This document shows, in pieces, positions 11,653 to 24,000 of a DNA stretch of 64,000 bases. Source of the stretch: Canna indica (taxonomy: Eukaryota; Streptophyta; Magnoliopsida; Zingiberales; Cannaceae); contig CP136890.1 in NCBI GenBank assembly GCA_034359265.1, positions 102,573,501 through 102,637,500 on the forward strand, in the 5' to 3' direction. Positions within the stretch are counted from its first letter, which is position 1, and each line of letters begins with the position of its first letter. The translations under genes were made by a program, and so were the position numbers. The notes under the pieces were generated by a model. The model was not told where the DNA came from. It worked only from the letters and a program-made list of their open reading frames with translations, and ran no database searches.

Positions 11653-14600
11653 ATGGGCTGCGCTGGATCCACTCCGGTCAAAGGAGGAGAAGGCAAGCTG
11701 AATCGATCTGTTACTCTTATTTATTTATACCTGTCATTTTGCATCGCCTGTACATCCTCCGTCGATTAGACCTTAATTTTGTTATGTCAACCGCTTCCGC
11801 GTTGCGCGGAATCTGCTCTCTCTTTTTTACTTGAATTGCGCTTTTTTTTAATGTTGTTTAATAGTCGCATTTGCGATCGAGGCTCGGTTTTTGTTGAGTG
11901 AAACCCTGGCTTTTTTTAGGAATGCTGAAAGTTGGATCTGGTCATATCCGGACTTTAATTGCCGGAGGATGGTTTGAGCAGGCATGATGATTATGAGTTG
12001 TCGTCGAGGGTTTTGCTAATTTTAGTTGGGGGGTTAATGTTTGGCCGATTTGGGGTTTTGAGCATTCAGGGGGGATAGTTCATCACTCGCTATAATGGTA
12101 ATTGTTTCCCAAAAGGATAGTTTTTATCTTGTTTGTTGGGTGATATAGGGGCTTTGTCTGTCTTTGATTGGACCGATAGGCAATAGCTAGACAGCAAGGC
12201 CATATGGTTGCGCTTATAATTTCTGATATGATGTCTTCATTTTTTTTTACTATGTTTATGCATCAGGGAATAGGCAATTCACGCAGATTAGCTCTGTCTT
12301 CAGTAGAGGATAAATTTGAATGCACAAGCAATTGGCAACGTAATATATATTTTAACATGACAATATCTTGTGGGAACATTCTAGAGTATCAACACAATGC
12401 AAAAAGGATCAGCTGTCACATTGACTGTGTTTAGGGCCTTTTTCTTCTTTAATTAGCTATACTTAAATTTAAATTCTAAAGTCACTAGTAAGTCAGGAAT
12501 GATATTGAAGTTTATTAAACGAGTTTGCAGAAATCCCCTTTTCTTTTCTCTTTGTCAAGGTTCACTTCATTTTCATGTAAATAACCTGGAAGGGGACCAT
12601 TGTGCAAAGAGCAAAGCCCATTTTATTTATCAGTTATGTCTGCCTGCATAAATCACTGCATACTGGAATATTATGCTTTATTAACCCTGTTTTTGCTTAA
12701 CCCACCTTCTCAAAGTGTTCAGCTCATTCTCTCTTCCAAGGTAACTAGTTATTCAGTCTGACTAATACTGTCCAGATACTCTACTGAAAAAATCCATTGA
12801 ATTTCTCAAGTATGTCAAGTCTAATACTAAAGCTCAACTAGTAGATCTAAGACTGTTCGGCCCTTACAATTTTCGGATGGGTGCATTTAAATTCTCATTA
12901 ACATTAGCAAGCGACACTGTTGTTTTTAGGTATCTTAGAGTTAGCTTATGTACATCCATTGAAACAATTCCTTTCAGATCTTTTGCAGATAAGACTGTTG
13001 GTTCTCTTAATTTTTTCTAGTTCCTCATTTTCTGTTGATGAACAAGTCATCATGAGTTGTTGTTTTTCATGTTTATTTCATGTATATTGAAATATATGAT
13101 ATTAGATGTTTTCTAACCATCCACAAGAAAGTTTTCCAGATCTTGATTTTGATACTTTTTATTAAAGTCCAAGACAGTGGAACTTCTTGTCACATTTAAT
13201 ATGTGAAATTCTGGACATGTGGAGATCTAATCTGATATAAATACAATGCTTTCAGAAACTGCTAAAAAGCTGCGGAAACCAAAGGCATGGAAGCATACTC
13301 AACCAATAACTAGGGAACAACTCAGGCAGATGCGAGATGAATTTTGGGACACTGCCCCTCATTATGGTGGCCAAAAAGGTACTTACAAATGGTTTATGAT
13401 GCAACTTTTGATTTTACTTCTCCCCTAATAAGTTTTATCATTTGTCCTGAACTTATGTTCAAGATGCTAGGTGTTAGTTACCGCGGTTTATGTATTTATG
13501 CTGTCCATGTACCCTCGTGACTCGTGAGTGATCTATTTGATGGCATGTAAGTTAGTATTAGGATTCTGGGCTAATATAGCTCCTGAAACTATTCAGCATA
13601 ACCATCACTTAATATCCATTTCAGGTAAAATTTAATGCCATGTACATAAGGGCACATACACATGTGAATCTCATAATATGCACTCTATTGGTACTGATGT
13701 GTGCTCAAATATATGCATTTCTGTTTCTCTCATATTAATAAAAGATATTATTCTCAGATAAATGTAATTATTAAACCTTTTCAATGCAATTCCACAACCA
13801 TCAGAGCTTCTCTATAAGGAGGTCCAACATGCATGCTGATTGTTATTTCTTTAATCAAACATTTGAACAATAGTAATTAGAATGAGATGAATACAGAGGG
13901 ACAAATTGCACCGATGAGAGCATTGTGGAGACATGAAGTGTACATATAAATAAGAAAAAGCTCATTTCCTCTAGACTTTTCGATATTGAAATGAATATGA
14001 AGCAAAACAACTAGGAATCTTTTAATTCCTAGTTTTGTTAAGTATATTGTTCCATAACTATATTATTACATGTTGGTTAATGGATCTGCTAATTATATTT
14101 GCTAAGTAAGTTGCCTGTAATCAAATGAAAAGTAACCATTTTCTTGCATCTGCAAGTTATGTAGCTCTTTACAAGGTCCCGCTTGTTAGAAAGAGATGAT
14201 TTATTTTGCCAATAGACAGTTACCAAGGTGCTACGATGAATAACTACTTTGTATTCTGAGAATAACTAAATACATTAAATTGATTGTACGACCACTTTCA
14301 GGTGTAAATATATAGACTATTAGTAAATCCTTCCGGTAATGAAAGTTCTCAACTCATTCCCTTTAAATTACTAATGTTACAATCTAGTACATCTCCCTAC
14401 TACAAGCCTAATCTCCCTTGTACTTCTTGACTCACTGAGAAGTGAGAATTAGTTATGTCTCTTTGTACTACAAAAATAAGCTATGTCTAATATCTCATTT
14501 CAATATTTTTGGAGCCAGTGTTAGTAGTTAATAGGAATTTGTTCAAAATCTTGTGTTGTCAATTTGTCAGTTTCTTTCATGGTGATAACGGGCTCAAATT

Positions 14601-15334
14601 TTACATTTTGCTCGTTTAGTTTGGCTGACTTTAAAGCATTCCACCCTTTATTCTTCTAACAAGATTCTTGTAGAGTAACCCATTTTTTCTTGTTCCTCCA
14701 TCTAAAAACCATCATGTACCTTTAGATCTGTATGGTTTTAAATTATTATGTGCCTTTCTTCCCCTTAGACTTGTTGCTGAATTGGAAACCCAAATAAGAA
14801 TCTGAACCTATGCAGAACATTATTCGCAGAAGATTGCTTCAGATGCACAATGTCATGTATCTGTTTTAGTATTTTTTCCAAAAATAGTTTGTACAGTGTA
14901 ATGTTTTGCCATTAATTTCATTAAATTCGTTTTAAAACAATGTTCAACATCTAAGTGTGTTCAATGGAAGAAGATAGTTGGTCTTCCGCCATTTTGTATC
15001 CAGATCCACCATGATCTACTTAAACAAATTTTGGTATACTGGTTTACTCTCAGAGATTTGGGACGCACTTAGAGCTGCGGCAGAAGCTGATATAAACCTT
15101 GCACAAGCAATAGTGGACAGTGCAGGAATCATAGTTTCAAATGCTGACCTGACTGTTTGTTACGATGAAAGAGGTTAGAACTATTTCCTTTTGTTCATTC
15201 TTCTTCCTTCCTCCCCTCCACAGTCTGGAGACAAATATAGTTGTGGCCAATTTCTTAAAAAAATTACAGGTGCAAAATATGAACTGCCCAAGTATGTTTT
15301 GAGTGAGCCAAGCAATTTGGTCCGGGACAGCTGA
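11653..15334 (+). CDS. Plant ubiquitin-domain-containing-protein-1/2-like (UBTD N-terminal domain) protein
   Basis: Four exons join in phase: 11653-11692, 13256-13378, 15054-15173 and 15270-15334, giving 115 residues. The N-terminus MGCAGS is a classic N-myristoylation context with an adjacent cysteine that could be palmitoylated, so membrane attachment is likely. The middle contains KPKAWKHTQPITREQL, then EFWDTAPHYGG and EIWDALRAAAE, then TVCYDERG, then KYELPKYVLSEP. This is the conserved N-terminal domain of UBTD/DC-UbP proteins, which in animals precedes a ubiquitin-like domain. The plant form is short and ends after this domain. The first intron appears to use a GC donor (AAG/GCAAGC at 11693). 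The first intron is about 1.56 kb and the second about 1.68 kb. The biochemical role of the plant members is not clear to me. Confidence 0.9.
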
Positions 15335-16325
15335 TTAAGTGAAGAGCTGAAGCATGAAGCATGAGTTTAATGTAAATCATGTATATGACTCTCCTCCTCC
15401 CATCTTCACTATAGATCCACTTTGAGGTTCCGCTAGAAAAAAAAAAGGTTTCGAACCCAATTCACTTTTTAAGCTTCCTATTTCAGTAGTAATTAGAACA
15501 CACTTCATGTCCAAGACAATAGAAGTGTGACTTCATAAAACTGTCAAATTCGCATGTTCCCAAAATACAATACCATCTGGTTTATGCGTTATTTTTATTA
15601 GTCATGGTTTAACATATTGTTTGGACCACTATAGTATAGCTCACCTGTGTGTGACATATAGCCCTTTGTTTCGTTAACACCATTTGATTTCTTCATGCCA
15701 CACTGAATTGTACAATTGGCAGAAAATAGTATCTAAACAATGTATGTGTCAAGTATTGTGTTTATAATCAAAATTTTCTTCAATCCCAAGTTCCTCTACA
15801 AGGTGAAATTTACTACAGCACTTTGACCCCAAAACAACAACGCAGAAGGGGATAGATATAACTCAAAGCTAATATAAGTTATCGCTAATATAAATAACTT
15901 TCAATGTGTCATGAAAAAAGTTCCAGTCCACCATGTTCGCAAAGGGTTGCACATCCTTCATACGCCAGCGCAAGTTGCACTTAAGTTTGCAGCAGGAAGA
16001 GCAAAACTCAACGTCTACGTATTTATATGGATACAGCAGCAACAACAAGTAAATTCTCATTTGATTCTACCAAAACATTGTGTCTCCTATCCTCCTAATG
16101 GCATTGTTATTCGTAATAAAATTATCTTGCCTAGCCATGATAGAATTAGATTTTCTTTGAACATGCCCCCATCATCATAATATATTTTCTTGAACCAACT
16201 GCTTACATAGATATTGCAACCAAATCATTGAATACCTAAGAAGATTAAAATAAACCAAAGAAAACTAATCAAACCCCTCCAACATCTGACGTAACTTAAA
16301 ACTTTATAATTCCTGTTGAGGCAAA
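15335..16325. other. Intergenic, tail-to-tail spacer
   Basis: It lies between the UBTD-type gene (+) and the RING-CH gene (-), so it should contain both 3' UTRs. No conserved coding signal is visible on either strand. Short open frames here show no family resemblance. Confidence 0.5.
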
Positions 16326-18582
16326 TCAGAACGTGTTTGCCCGGAAAAGCCATGGAAGTATGAAAGCCGCTACTAGGCAAACCATCAGGATGTTGCAGAA
16401 TATTTGTCGGTTCCCGAGACCACTCTCAGAGGGGATTATGTTATTCATTTCTGATCTCCCCTCGTGCCACTCCTCCATGAATTTACTGTCTCCCACGCCA
16501 GTTATGTTCTTTGCATTGGCACCACAAATTTCACAACACCTGCATCCAGGAAAGCAAAGCTGGTATGTTTAGTCAAGCATGATAATTTATCATGGGTTAA
16601 TTTGTCCATTATTGCACTTACATAAATGATTAAGCTAGAATGCTAGATAGTCATTGCAGGACTCATTGCCAATTCGTGCAGTCAAAAAGATATATTTTAT
16701 TGATCTCATAGATTGAAATAGTGAGGTTTTAATACTACGTTAAGATTCACCTCTAAATTAAATACCCCCAAGCAGGACTAAAATCCCACAACCTTATCGT
16801 GCTTATGGTTCTAAAGACAACTGCTTTGCACCATGAACTCTGAAAATTAGGCAATTCTTCTACCATAGCACCAGAGTTCAACGTGACTGCATGTTCGGTT
16901 TTTATATACAATTTAGTAACGTTTCCACTCGCATGTCTTCTCTGAAAGATTACCAAAAGTCAATCGATAGTTAACTTAACCAGATGAAAAATGTTGAAAC
17001 TCTGCAAAATTTAGTATTAATTGCAGCTATAGGCAAAATTTAGTATTAACTTAATCAAACCATTTCATGTCAATACCATAACTGCATAAGAATATCTGTT
17101 GTTGGAGGAGGAACAGAATTGACAATGATGATGATGATAATCTTACTAACCACTCATTTCTTCTCACTGATGGTGAGTATACACTATACAGACACAATTT
17201 AGCTGCCTAAGCTTCCACGACCATACATATGTATAGACTTCCCTTCAGCAAAGTTTGGAAATCAAATCCACATGTTCATAATAAAAAACGACTAGGATTT
17301 TATTCCAAAATTGACCTCTCAGAAGTCTCCACCTACCTTAAAGGCATTGACTATAAAGTCTGCGACTTTTATGTCGCAATTAACTCTCCTACAGTGTTGA
17401 AAGATCAAGTAACTCAGAAGTCTCCACCTACCTTAAAGGCATTGATTATAAGGTAAGTGACTTTTATGTTGCAAGTAACTCTTGTACAGTGTTGAAAAAT
17501 CTATGCAGCCCGGATCAATCATAAGACACCACCTTGCAAGGGCAATTTACGAATAATCGGAGAAGATTTTGATTAACGTAAAAGACCAGGTCAAAAATTA
17601 TAGCCTGAGAAGAGAACACAAAAAAATGCTTAGTTCTTCTATGCTGGTATGCCTCTAGTATCCTGTTTGTATTTCTTTCTCAGAAAATCAGCCCTCCATC
17701 CCAAAATGTAACTCATGGGAGTGAATTGTCTAATCTATTTAAGACTATCTAGATCACAACTTAAAAATAACGTGGGACTTTAATATACCCCCACACGCTT
17801 AGGATTGAACATCAACAGTAAAAAAAAACATTTAGAGCGAGGAGTTGGTTCAATGTTAACCACGTTTGGCTCTGATACACTATTAGAAAATTACCTTTGA
17901 ACCTAATTTATCCCAAAAACTAGCTCACGGAGAAAGAATTATCCAATCTATTTAAAAACTATCTAGATCACAACCTAAAACAACGTGATTCTTTAACAGA
18001 GAAGCTAGATAGTCAATAGCGAATCGGAACTTCAGAGAACGAACACGCTAGTTAACTATTGAATCCAAGCTCTTCAATTTTCTTCACCAACATCGGCAAA
18101 AAGAATTCCTTATGTTCTCAAGTTCAAAGCATGAGCACTACCAAGAGCTTTAATTTTCTTCGCAGATAATTTCCGCAACGAATCCAAACAAATCGCTACA
18201 AAGAAACTAGGATTTACAGTTTAATAAGAGATGACAAGGAAAAGCGGAGGAAGCAATTTATTTTTTGGGGGGAATAAATGATTAAGTACCTGCTGCCCTT
18301 CACCTTGAACCAGGCCTCAGAGCAGTGGCGGTGGGCGACCGCAAGCTCGCCCTTGCACCCGCAGCCGAGATGGATCAGATCGGCGCCTTCCGCCCCGCGA
18401 TCCGAGGTCAGGTGGCAGATCCGGCAGACCGTCTCTACCTCCGGGTCGCTTCCGTCGACGTCGATGACCACGCAGGGGACGTTCTCCGCCGCGACGACGC
18501 CGCCCACCTCTCGCTTCTCCTCCTTCGGCTCCGCCGCGGGGTCATCGACGACGGCCACGGCGCAGGCTTGGGTTTTCTCCAT
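16326..18582 (-). CDS. Membrane-anchored RING-CH (RINGv/MARCH-type) zinc finger protein, probable E3 ubiquitin ligase
   Basis: Two exons on the minus strand: 18582 down to 18290, and 16539 down to 16326. They total 168 residues. The start is the first ATG of a GC-rich first exon. The RING-CH ligands are split by the intron. Exon 1 supplies VCRICH, LGCGCKGEL and AHRHCSEAW, and exon 2 begins CCEIC, completing the last cysteine pair. The C-terminal part contains a hydrophobic segment (ILMVCLVAAFILPWLF) just before the end, so the protein is likely tail-anchored with the RING in the cytosol. The family recruits E2 enzymes through this finger. The substrate is unknown. The N-terminal 50 residues are acidic and low complexity. 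The 1.75-kb intron holds tandem duplications. The exon 1 donor is GTACTT and the acceptor is GATGCAG. Confidence 0.9.
17316..17505. repeat. 95-bp tandem duplication in the RING-CH intron
   Basis: Two diverged copies begin with CTCAGAAGTCTCCACCTACC at about 17318 and 17413 and end with CAGTGTTGAAA. The same intron also has a second related pair around 17735-17790 and 17945-17990 (sharing ACTATCTAGATCACAAC). Confidence 0.8.
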
Positions 18583-21028
18583 GGTGCCTCACCGGCGCAA
18601 GGACTGGTACCTGGTGCGTTGCTACAACGGGCGGGTGGGAAGAGGAAGAAGTAGTGAGGCGAGAGGAGTCGAAATCGAAAGCTGTTGCCATCGGACTTGA
18701 CCGTAACGGAAGGGAAAATGAAAGGGAGAAGAAATAGGACTTCAGAGGCTTTAAAAAAAGGGGTTAACGTGGGTGAAGGAAAAAAGATGGAAGGCTTGGA
18801 TTTAAGGAGGTATGAGATGTGGACCGGCGGTTCAAACAGACTTGGGATTGAATTTTTTAGTTTCCTCTTTTAATTAAGATTTTATTTTAATTCGTTGAAT
18901 TAATTTTTTCAATTTAATTCAGATTTTACTAAGGTTTAATCCCAAGGAATCTGTTCGTTTCGCAAATTATCTGGTACAATATAAGATTGTACCAATAGTA
19001 TAAGGAATTATTTTTAATTACTATTTTATGTAGATTGAATTAATATTTATAAAAATAAAATAAGTAAATAATTTTATTCTAAATTAATAAATTATTTTAC
19101 ATTAGTGCATATTATTATTATGCTATTATTGATTATAATAATTATAATATAACTTATTATATTTTTTGAAAGGGTTTTTTAATTATTTTTTTAAATTTTT
19201 TTATCTATATTAATGTCAATCTAATAAAATAATATTATTCTTTATCTATTCTTATTTCTGTCTATTCTTTATCAGTCCATAGTCAAACCTTCATATCAAC
19301 TCAAACACCATTTACCTTCAGGAAGTTCTCAGCTGGCTGCTATGGCAACACAAGGAACATTTTGGTCAAATTAATATTGATGTACATATCAGACTGCTTC
19401 TATATATATATTTGGTCTTCCTTGAGCAGTCTAGGGAATATTACTAGGGAAGAGAAGACCTTGAAGGGGATTCAAATTTAGAAAAGTATGTTTGATGGAA
19501 TTTGTTTACTTTGATTTGGGGGAAAAAGATAATATTTTTAACAATAGACAAATTAGAGTTGGGCCAAGTTTTTCCTTTTCTCAGTGAGAGAGAGTTGGAA
19601 TTGTCTGGTCAACACCCAAAAATATCAAATCATATCTTATTTGTTTTCTACCGTAATTTACTTGTTTGTGTGCATTAACATTCCACGAAGTCCGTGAAAG
19701 TGTGATTATTTTGTGCATTGGCTCATCCTTTATTAGAATTTTAATGCATTCCACGAAGTCCGTGAAAGTATGATTATTTTGTGCATTGGCTCATCCTTTA
19801 TTAGAATTTTACACGGTGCAAAATCGGGTTGCGACGCAAAAAGCCCGTGAATTTTATTCACCACGTCTAAATGATAAGATTTTTTCTCCTCCCATTGCTT
19901 GTGATAGCTTCCTTATTCGCCCACGACATCCTCCATATTCACTCGCGACAACCTCTTTTTTTTTCTAATTTACTACAGTCTTTATCTTACTCGCAATAGT
20001 TTTTTCTCTTATCTTTGACAACCTCTTATCACCGACAACAATTTTCATCTTCTCTATTTGCGGTCAATCAAATATTTGCAAATAGAAGTTGTAAATTTAT
20101 TTGCTTATAATCAAACGGTAGGTTGCAACTCTTATTCACGAACACATACTTTTGCATGTTATTTTTTGCAATATTTACATTTGTGAGAGGCACTAGTCGC
20201 CCCCAAAATAAGAAGAAAAAAGATGACACTTTGAATATGCAATAATTTTCTTATAATTCTCCAAGGCAAACAAGTTGTTTGGTTAACTATGTCTATATAT
20301 TAATAATTTAAAATGAATGTTCCCAATATAAATTTTTATAGAAGACATTAAGACCATCATAATTTGATACAAATAAGACAGAAAATAGTCTCAATGCAAG
20401 GGATAGCTGCAAAAGAACAAATTTTCGGAAAATCAACATGTATTGAATTTAGATTTTGATTATCTTAAAAAAAATTGGATTATAATAATTAATCGCAAAA
20501 GCTAAAATTCAAGTCACAAGAAACTACTACTTAATGAGATAGATATTGATCAATTTTGAGTAGCATTAACGTTGAACGTTGCCTAGAGATTTAGGATTCG
20601 AACTCTAGTACGATCACTTATTGTGACTTTCTATCTTTGTTTAAAAAAATGAAACAGATATTGAGTAAATTATTATAAAAAGAGATAAGATAAGTGATAA
20701 ATTTATATTCGAATTAAAAAAATATAAAATTAATATAATATTTAATATATACCAAATTTAATTTTTTATCTAATATTTTATCATTTAACATTATATATAA
20801 TCATATCTTATCCTGCAGTAAATATTTCATCAGCCATTGCCCTCCCAACCCACGTGTCCGAATTAGAACACTGGGTCCGGTCAGATAAGTCGGGTGATTT
20901 GGGCACTCTCGACTCAAATCGCCCTTTATTTTATCATTTGTTTTCTCCGCTTTACCCACCTCAATATAACGTAACGCTTCAAAAGACCCCAAACCGTTAT
21001 CTATTTCAGCAGCGCAGAGAAGCAGGCG
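18583..21028. other. Intergenic region between two divergent genes
   Basis: This head-to-head spacer should contain the promoters of the RING-CH gene (left) and the LCV gene (right). Positions 18583-18700 are probably leader of the former. The centre is AT-rich with no coding signal. Positions about 19820-20170 resemble a short transposon remnant with TGCAAAT/GTTGCAACT words that also appear near 35.3 and 36.3 kb. Confidence 0.5.
19678..19813. repeat. 68-bp tandem duplication
   Basis: Two nearly identical adjacent copies begin with TTCCACGAAGTCCGTGAAAG at 19681 and 19749. Only one or two substitutions are visible across the unit, so the duplication is recent. Confidence 0.9.
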
Positions 21029-24000
21029 ATGGGCGACGAGAAGTTGCCAAGAGCGATGGCGAGCAGGGAGAGGGATCGCGAGCTCCTCATCCCCGTGGCT
21101 GACCGCCCTGTCGACACAGACGAAGATCCTGATGCCAAGGCTTCTTCATCCTCATCTTCCGCAGCCTCTTCCTCCTCCGCCTCCGCCCACCTCCAGAGCT
21201 CCAGTCGAGAGGTCGATCCCTTTCCCCCAGCTTGGCATATCGTCTTATCCATTTAGGCTTTCTTTCTATTTCTCGATCTGTCCGGATCCTTCGTCGTTGA
21301 GTTTGTATTACTACGGTTTTTCGTTTTTGTCTACGGTAAATCTAGGGTTGTTCGTCTCAGGGCTTTGTTTCAGTTCCTCTGGTTTTATGAGGTTAATTAG
21401 GTCCAGTTGCACAAATAGCGAGTCAAATTAAATGCTAATCGAGTTATTGTCCTTGCCATTTATGCAAAGAATGTGTTGATTGTAAGCTGATATCCCTCGT
21501 AGTAGCTGAAGCTTACAAAAACGCATATAATAAGATAATAAGATTCTCGAGTAGCGTTTCCTGTCATATGTGTCAACGAGGTGATTTATAAATCTCACGC
21601 TCCGAGGTGTATCGTTGTCTCCTTTCGGTTGATGCTGTAGACTTAGTGATTTTGTTTCCATCGATGTCGTCCTTAGCAAATCCTATTCCTACTATTAAAG
21701 GATATGTTCCATCTTTGGATGTGGTTGGCTTTTGCATTCCTTTTAAATTTTTGCGAGCTGGTTAATTAACTATTGCAAAATACAAACTTCTTGCTGCTTA
21801 TTACTTCTTTTTTTGTGAAAAGCTTACTCGTTTATTTTCACATCAGGCATGTTGTAAAGTGATCCGTAGTTGGGCCTCAAAGAAGTTCATGACAGGATGG
21901 TAAAGTTCTTTCCTATCATCTTGAACTTTTCTCCTGCAGTTGGCACTATAGCTAACTCCAAATGCATGACTTTATGCTGGTTCTTATTGTTTGATCCCCT
22001 AGGTTTTTCTTTCTAATTTATGTTTTTGATTGTCAAACAGAGATAGTTTCAGAAATTTGATGTTTGTTTTTTCTTGAATCCAAATGTTGTGGAATTATGA
22101 AAGAAACATTTCAAAAGTTAGTGTTGCCACTTGTTGGGGTGAAAATATTGTGATGGATATGCTGGATTATTAGAAGGATAGTACCAGCGGCTTTTGTCTT
22201 TGAGACAGTCAGGAGTAGTATTTAAATTATCATCAAAGACAAAATGAATCAACCGTTTGTCTTTTATACATAATCAAAAGACATTAAAATGGAGTGGTTA
22301 GATTGGGTAAATCTACTGAGGATTGATTTTAGACAACCGTCTTAAACATAATAATATTACCAGACTCATTGCTCATATTAACTAGGAAGTAGGAACCTCG
22401 CTCATAATTGTACATTTCTGCTCTTGATGGGGAAAGATCGAATGTAGAAGACTTGTAATAGTTGGGAGTTGGAACTTTTAGCTTGTTGTGTCTTATATCA
22501 TGGATTGCCCTAATGGATTTTGAGCTTTTCTATTTCCTAGGTTGAGTTATGGAATGTTATGAGGGCTGTTAGATTTGTCTGCAAATGAACTTGATAGAAT
22601 ATTCATTTATGTCTTTCCATTCTTTAGTGGTGAGTTGGATATCACTTGATAATTTATTGTTGCGGAACTTCTTATTGATGTTTTCTAAAGAGAGACCACT
22701 ATATATGGAAAAATTAAGCAATGATAGCACATGTGTTATGCAAGCATACAATGTACCATTAAAAAGGTAAAAATACACTACAGACATGGTAGTTAGTTAT
22801 GTTTATTCTCGTTTCTGAAGGCATAAAGAGAGAGTAGCAAAGTGCATGTAACTAAAGTAATATTACGATGGATCACAATTTTTTAGTTATTAAAATTGAA
22901 TAGTAGGGTAGGAATGTAGGATCTCTAGGAATAAGCACAAAACTATAAACCACACATGGCAGTTTTTTCCATGACTATGTTGACGACATATGTGACCACT
23001 AAGTATATTCACACCTGTATTTGGACTTTTTTCATGCTTACTTGACCAACATAAGCAACAATAAGTAAAATGAGGCAAAATGAGGCTTGACAGGGAAGAA
23101 TTGATGTGTGAAAATAATATAATAGTAAATGCCCCGTAAGTAAAGCTGAGGCTACCGCATTTAAATTGTTGAGTTGAAGGTCTCCCTTATCACTATAGCT
23201 GAACTTTGTAGTAAATGGGAGGGTTGTAGTTTGCTATCTTATTGTTCTTGTGTTGCTGAAATATTTAATAGGGATAGTGTGTATTAAATGTTCCCTTTTG
23301 GAGGATGAGTGCTCTGTGTTACCAGGATATAACTTTCTACCATCCCTTGCCTTGTATATATTCTGAAAAAGGCGATTGTAAAATCTCTAGACAGATTTTA
23401 AACTCAGTTTGATGAAATGTGTATACTTCTATGTTGGTACTTATTCATAACCTTTTTATAGTCTTATCAATTTATGAACTTTAAACAACATTTAATCAAA
23501 AGAGAATCATGATTACTCTAATGTTTTTGAACAGTTACATCTGGACTCAATCACAGAAATGAATATCAAACTATGTTTTGTCCAATCAAAGTATTTTGTA
23601 GCTTTGGTTTCTCTTAGAAGTCAGTGACTTTAAATTTTTTACTTGGTATTTATTCTTCTATGCATTCAGCATTAATTTGTCTGTTTTCCTTTTGAATTTC
23701 ATTCAGGCTTCGTTCAGTATATCCTCCTAATACAAGATGAGGATATTATGAGCGAGTGTAAATTAAAATTTTCACATATTGACTATTTATGCTGAAGAGA
23801 ATGACAAAGGGTCAACGTTATGAATTCCTATCAAAATTTAGATTGAAATGACAGGAAAATTTAGAGCTTCATCTGAAAGTTCCACAAGATATGGTACTGA
23901 TATATGGGCTTCATTCTAGATCTTAGTTAAAAATTGGATTAATTACTGGCTTTAGTGATCTTTTTGGATGAGCAACTCTCTTTAATTCACATAGCTTTGG

